Assembly (NCBI RefSeq): GCF_027943255.1
Contig: NC_072896.1
Coordinates: 67,412,501 to 67,476,500 of the forward strand
DNA: 64,000 nucleotides
Direction: 5' to 3'
Origin: Anastrepha obliqua
Lineage: Eukaryota; Arthropoda; Insecta; Diptera; Tephritidae
Shown piece after piece: positions 59,523 to 64,000 of the stretch. Numbering within the stretch: position 1 is the stretch's first letter; each line of letters opens with the position of its first letter. The translations under genes were made by a program, and so were the position numbers. Below the pieces are notes generated by a model. It ran no database searches. It saw only the letters and a program-made list of their open reading frames with translations, and was not told where the DNA came from.

Positions 59523-61937
59523 AATTAATCTGAATTGTCTGAATGCCAATATTTTTTTTAAATGTATTAAAAAAAACAAATTTTATGTATTTTATTTATA
59601 ATTGATCCACTTAATGACCAAAAACCTAATTTTGTCCACCTAAATTGTCTAAATATAGCACTGTACTCCGTACATAAAAAAGCTGTACTGAAATCAGTAA
59701 GATCTAAAGTAATCTGGAATTGTAAGGAAATTAAAACACTGCTGATGTTACTAAGCCTACTCAATTTCTGTCATTGGTAGAAGGGAAATATGACCGAACA
59801 CGCAAATATTAACAGCGAAGCTGTTACATTTATGCAGTCAGCATTTTCGACCAAGAGAAAATTTATAATTAAATAATTACCATAGAAAAAGAACTACGAT
59901 CCAAACACGATGACTGCGAGACCTCAAGATTGTTATGGCAAATTTCACGCCGTAGAAGACTGCAGAGTCTTCACTGAGAGCTATTTTATTGTTCAGATGC
60001 TTCAATTATAGTGTATACCTACATACATATACCTTTTCAGAAGTTGGCATTATTATGTCGATATCCAGTAATTAAGAGAAATTAATAAGCAAGTGTTTGA
60101 TAAATCGTTAAACAGTTAGATTAAAAATGTAAAGAAAGAATTCAAAAAAGTTTACACATTTTCAGCAAAGAAAGGAAACAAGTGCACTGCCATACATTTT
60201 TCCGAATGCGAATATGTTTTCCATAAATCAAGTTTTCATTTGATGCCACTAGAAATCGCACCAAAGCGAGCGAGAAATTTGTCAATTTGTTCAGTGTCAT
60301 TGAAAAAAAAAAAACAAAGAAACAACATAAAATAAAATGTGGTAAAAATGCCAGTTGAACGCTGAAGCCGGTCGACCGATATAAGTGGCTGCTCGACGCA
60401 TATCCGTTGGATACTCGAAAGAAATTCTCCTATCACAAAATTGCTTACTTAAATATTTTTCTACATTACAGTAAAAATATTACATAACACTCATACTTAC
60501 AAAAGCACACAGAGATACGGTGCGTGCCGTGAAATTTTGCCCAAAGGGAAGTGAAGCAAAAAAGAAAAAAATGTTATTCATACGCCATGTAGGCATATTT
60601 GTATGTATGTGTGCGCTTAGCTATCGCTGCTTGAAGCATCAACTTAAACGGCGTCATCATTTCAATGGTCAAGTGATCGGCGGTTGGTACATGTCTGCCT
60701 GTGTGTAGCATCGCCAAACATCAATTCACTACATTTGAGTTTTTTTCGAATCAGCAGACAAGCGAGCAGCAATAAAAATCGAAGTTAGCAGCGCTGAAAT
60801 GTAAATGACTTATGCCAAACTAACACACTAACATAACATAATGAGGGAATTGTTTGTTTTTGCTATTTATTTTTATTATTTTTGTAAATATCCATCACTG
60901 CCGAAAACTTAGTGTAGTAGTGGGCATTGTTTGGTTGTCATTGATTCAACTTTCTTCTTCTTTTTTTGTTTTCTGCTTACACATTCACGCCAATTTATTT
61001 GCTGCTCTTGGCATAAAATTATAGTTGCACAGATTGTTATCTGCAGCTGAAGGCAGACGTCGCTCCGTCGGCATTTGTTTTCATTACTTTGGCCATCCGT
61101 TGAAGTGGCAAGGTTGTATGTGAGTGCGTGTGTGCCACTACAACGCGCATTGAGCCGAATATTTGTAAAATACTGAGTTGAACGTTTGATTAGGGTCATA
61201 TTGACTCCTCAAATTGATGCCCCTAGTAGTATTTTCGGTATTTATTAGGAAATAATATTGCGTGTACAAATAAATTTAACCTCTTTGTATTCTCGGCTCA
61301 AAGGAGATCCTTAAATTCCTCAGCTACTACCAGCTAGTAGCGCTTCGGAAAAACCACAAATTCGACCGTTATGTTAGCCTACAGGAGCAAAACAGAAGGG
61401 AATAAAACCAAATAGATGGAAAAAGGAAGAAGGGGATTTGGGTTAGAGGATGACGACCAGCAGTTACGGCTAATTACGTTCGTATTAACAGCTTCAAGCT
61501 ACTGATGAAATCCACCAGGTGTGTAGTATTTAAGCCCGTAATCTCCGCTGGTGTAGCAAAAAAAGTGAGAGCCCAGATATCTAAATCTTTGCCCGAAGAG
61601 AGCGGGTCAGCTGGGAATAAGGAGCTAAGACGATTCCAACTCATCTTACAGACACATTCTGTAGAAAAGACTTCAAGCAGTCCCAAGTCTCATCGCATGA
61701 ACAACCAACGGACAATGTCTGGTAAGGATACTTACCGAATTTGAGAGCTGAGGCTTTGTTAGCCTTAGAAGTTCTCTCAATTGCTCCCGACCTACCATTG
61801 AACAGAAGTATCTCGCGATTTTGCACGTTTGCGCACTAGCTCAGCGATCTGGGTAGATTATTCACAATCTCGCTGGAGGGAGGATTCGATTTGCAAAAGA
61901 ATCGGATGTTTTAAAAACATTTGGATATACCTAGGTC
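59523..61937. other. No recognisable gene
   Basis: 60,230-61,200 is mixed composition with non-overlapping small ORFs. 61,320-61,740 is less AT-rich with an ORF on each strand (61474-61686 reverse, 61505-61744 forward) but no recognisable domain. Possibly old transposon sequence. Confidence 0.35.
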
Positions 61938-63463
61938 TTGCCAACCATTTGCTCTTCGCAATAAATTTAGTGCTTTTTTATACCGAAAATGCGAAAATTT
62001 TGAAATTTCGTGTGTGTTTCTTTTTTTTTAATTTAAAGCTACCGAAACTTTAAGTTAAAAAAAAATGTATTTTTATACAAAAGAAGGTTAAAAAAGGCCA
62101 CTCCGAGAAGATTTTTTTGCTAATGAAAATTTGTTGGTTCTTATAAAATTTGATATGTTGAAAGTGTGAATTTAATTTTTTGCTCCTTTTAAGGTTATGC
62201 AAGAATATTAAATCTTCTTCCCTCAACTCTTCTTAAGATTGAAAACCGTTTTACACGTTTTAAAAGGCGTTTGAACTTACTGAATGCGAATTAAAAACCA
62301 TAGAGGTGTAATCGTTTCTTCCGGTCATCAATTCTTAGTTGGACATAGGGCATTAAGCAAAAAAAATACTAGAAAATGCTAAAAAAGCCATAATAAAAAT
62401 AGTACCTTATCAGTACCTTAGTTACATAACCTCAAAGATAGCAAAAAAGTCGTTCCCTTAACAAAAGAGTTTCGCTTAACAAAAAAAAAACTAATAAAAT
62501 AAATTATACATAACCATAACATATTTATTTAAAAAAACGCACATTTTAAAAATAATTTCTCATGCATACAAAGTTCTTTAAGTAATTCAATAAAGATTTG
62601 GTGTTTATTTTCCTTAAATGGGCATTTTAGTGCGTTTTTATATCCAAAGCTAGGCAACACTGTAGTAGCGAGAGAGAGATTTGACTGCCGAAATCAGAAA
62701 AACACCAACAACACCTGCAATCGCGGGCAATGCCACCAGATGTTAAAAAGAAGTAAAACTAAATAAAACTGGGTGAATTATTTAACTTATTATTAAAAAA
62801 ATTATAAACGTTACATTTTAATTAAAGCAGGCTAGAAAAATGTCATGAAGAAAGAACTAAAACTCCGAACCTAAATAACAAAAAACAAAATGCTAAATCA
62901 AGTAACGAAAATGGTAATCTGGCCATACTGGTGCTATACTCGTTGTCAAATTCGCTGAGAGAAAAGTAACGGGACCACGATAGGCGCCATCTCATTATTC
63001 TTTCCATCATCTTTAAGTAATTCAATAAAGATTTGGTGTTTATTTTCCTTAAATGGGCATTTTAGTGCGTTTTTATATCCAAAGCTAGGCAACACTGCAG
63101 TAGCGAGAGAGAGATTTGACTGCCGAAAGCAGAAGAACACCAACAACACCTGCAATCACGGGCAATGCCACCAGATGTTAAAAAGAAGTAAAACTAAATA
63201 AAACTGGGTGAATTATATTATTTAACTTATTATTAAAAAGATTATATTTAAAAAAATTATAAACGTTACATTTTAATTAAAACAGGCTAGAAAAAGTCAT
63301 GAAGAAACAACTAAAACTCCGAACCTAAATAAGAAAAAACAAAATGCTAAATCAAGTAACGAAAATGGTAATCTGGCCATACTGGTGCTATACTTGTTGT
63401 CAAATTCGCTGAGAGAAAAGTAACGGGACCACGATAGGCGCCATCTCATTATTCTCTCCATCA
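61938..63463 (+). repeat. Dispersed repeat family, copy B, with internal tandem duplication
   Basis: Homologous to 30798-32131 from TTGCCAACCATTTGCTCTTC to GATAGGCGCCATCTC. The last ~435 bp is present twice in tandem (62576-63010 and 63011-63463, both starting CTTTAAGTAATTCAATAAAG), with the second unit slightly longer. The two small antisense ORFs (62843-63025 and 63297-63479) are the same sequence repeated. Confidence 0.85.
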
Positions 63464-63848
63464 TGCATTCAATATACATATATTATATGTAAGTGGTGCA
63501 AAGGGGGGGGGCGGTCAGTTTTAAACCGTTAATCGACTCTCAGCGACTTTGAAGCAATCTGACTACTGTATGTATATTATACTTCCGCATAAAACTTCTT
63601 CTGCTGTGTTTGTCTTCTTTTCTGTGTAATAATAGTCTAGATTAATTAAGTATTGGGATGTGGACATCGCGCAAATTATGATGGAGCACATTTTAATTGA
63701 AATTATTTCTTGAATGGCGCTGTGATTTATTTTTTCATTCAAAAAGTATTGGAAATTTTTAAATTAAAAATAGGGAGATCTACATTATAAAATTTAGTTA
63801 GTCGAGAGCTATTATCGAAAAGAGAATCCTCAGGTTTGCTTTCGAGCG
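63464..63848. other. Non-coding right edge
   Basis: Contains a G run at 63501-63511 and CGACTCTCAGCGACTTTGAA at about 63534, resembling the complement of 40230. No gene recognised. Confidence 0.35.
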
Positions 63849-63983
63849 ATGGATGTATATATTAAAAATGAGCAACTCGGCTATAATGAACCTCAAACTC
63901 TGGAAGAAATAAACGGAGAGGCAGTGGCATATAGTGCGATAGACGAATCTACTGTTTACTCAATCTTTAAATACATAGAGTAA
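63849..63983 (+). CDS. Small unidentified ORF of 44 codons
   Basis: The ATG at 63849 is preceded by an acceptor-like CCTCAG. Encodes MDVYIKNEQLGYNEPQTLEE...YSIFKYIE, then TAA. Acidic, with no recognised family. It could be a terminal exon or chance; low support. Confidence 0.15.
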   Translation: MDVYIKNEQLGYNEPQTLEEINGEAVAYSAIDESTVYSIFKYIE

Positions 63984-64000
63984 AAAAAAAAATAATTAAA

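Noticed and set aside
61474..61744. Opposed ORFs that might be a LINE product
   Set aside because: No RT, endonuclease, RNase H or zinc motif could be read in any frame.

Overview
This is eukaryotic, AT-rich insect DNA, most likely from a tephritid fruit fly or a close dipteran relative. The reasons are a spliced host gene with long non-coding flanks, many CATA/TATG microsatellites, a tRNA-derived SINE I recognise as typical of tephritid genomes (at least six copies), DD41D (rosa-like) mariner relatives, and many decayed Tc1/mariner elements and non-LTR retrotransposons. The species is an inference. I see no bacterial-style operons, CRISPR arrays, rRNA genes or functional tRNA genes.

Layout. 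1-7,850 is a nest of transposable elements (TEs). A DD34D mariner runs off the left edge, followed by a Tc1-like remnant, a DD41D element and a Jockey-type LINE. The LINE is split by two insertions: a 3.8 kb transposon with ~480 bp terminal inverted repeats (3024-6842), and a 535 bp Tc1/mariner deletion derivative (7155-7689). 9,091-10,022 holds the last two exons of a host gene on the + strand. 10.2-12.1 kb has two copies of a small inverted-repeat element, one carrying a ~150 bp CATAA array. 15.3-17.9 kb has a P/THAP-type transposase C-terminal exon, an RNase H-bearing LINE and a dispersed repeat. About 18.0-19.28 kb looks like a promoter and non-coding first exon ending in a strong splice donor. 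From there to the right edge I recognise no convincing host coding exon, so much of 19.3-64 kb may be intron or intergenic DNA loaded with TEs.

TEs in the right part: Tc1/mariner scraps (22.1, 26.1, 34.2, 45.4 kb), LINE scraps (24.7, 34.4, 38.1, 58.7 kb), a 667 bp near-perfect hairpin (27.03-27.70 kb), a foldback MITE (35.5 kb), a decayed DD34E Tc1 element (36.6-38.0 kb), a 5'-truncated DD34D mariner (41.9-42.7 kb), a pogo-like short-TIR element (43.7-44.4 kb), a nearly intact DD37D maT element (47.9-49.1 kb), a full-length but dead DD41D element (52.0-53.3 kb), an internally deleted piggyBac-like element with TTAA target duplications (53.9-55.8 kb), and two copies of a 1.3-1.5 kb dispersed repeat (30.8 and 61.9 kb).

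How the parts relate. No host pathway is visible. The biology is transposon on transposon: insertions sit inside older copies, several Tc1/mariner elements landed in the TA-rich tails of SINEs, and most DNA transposons survive as deletion derivatives that keep their ends. The most novel-looking item is the long-TIR element encoding a protein with paired Cys/His modules, whose central region is missing and replaced by a nested GGGGGGGTAACG-ended repeat.
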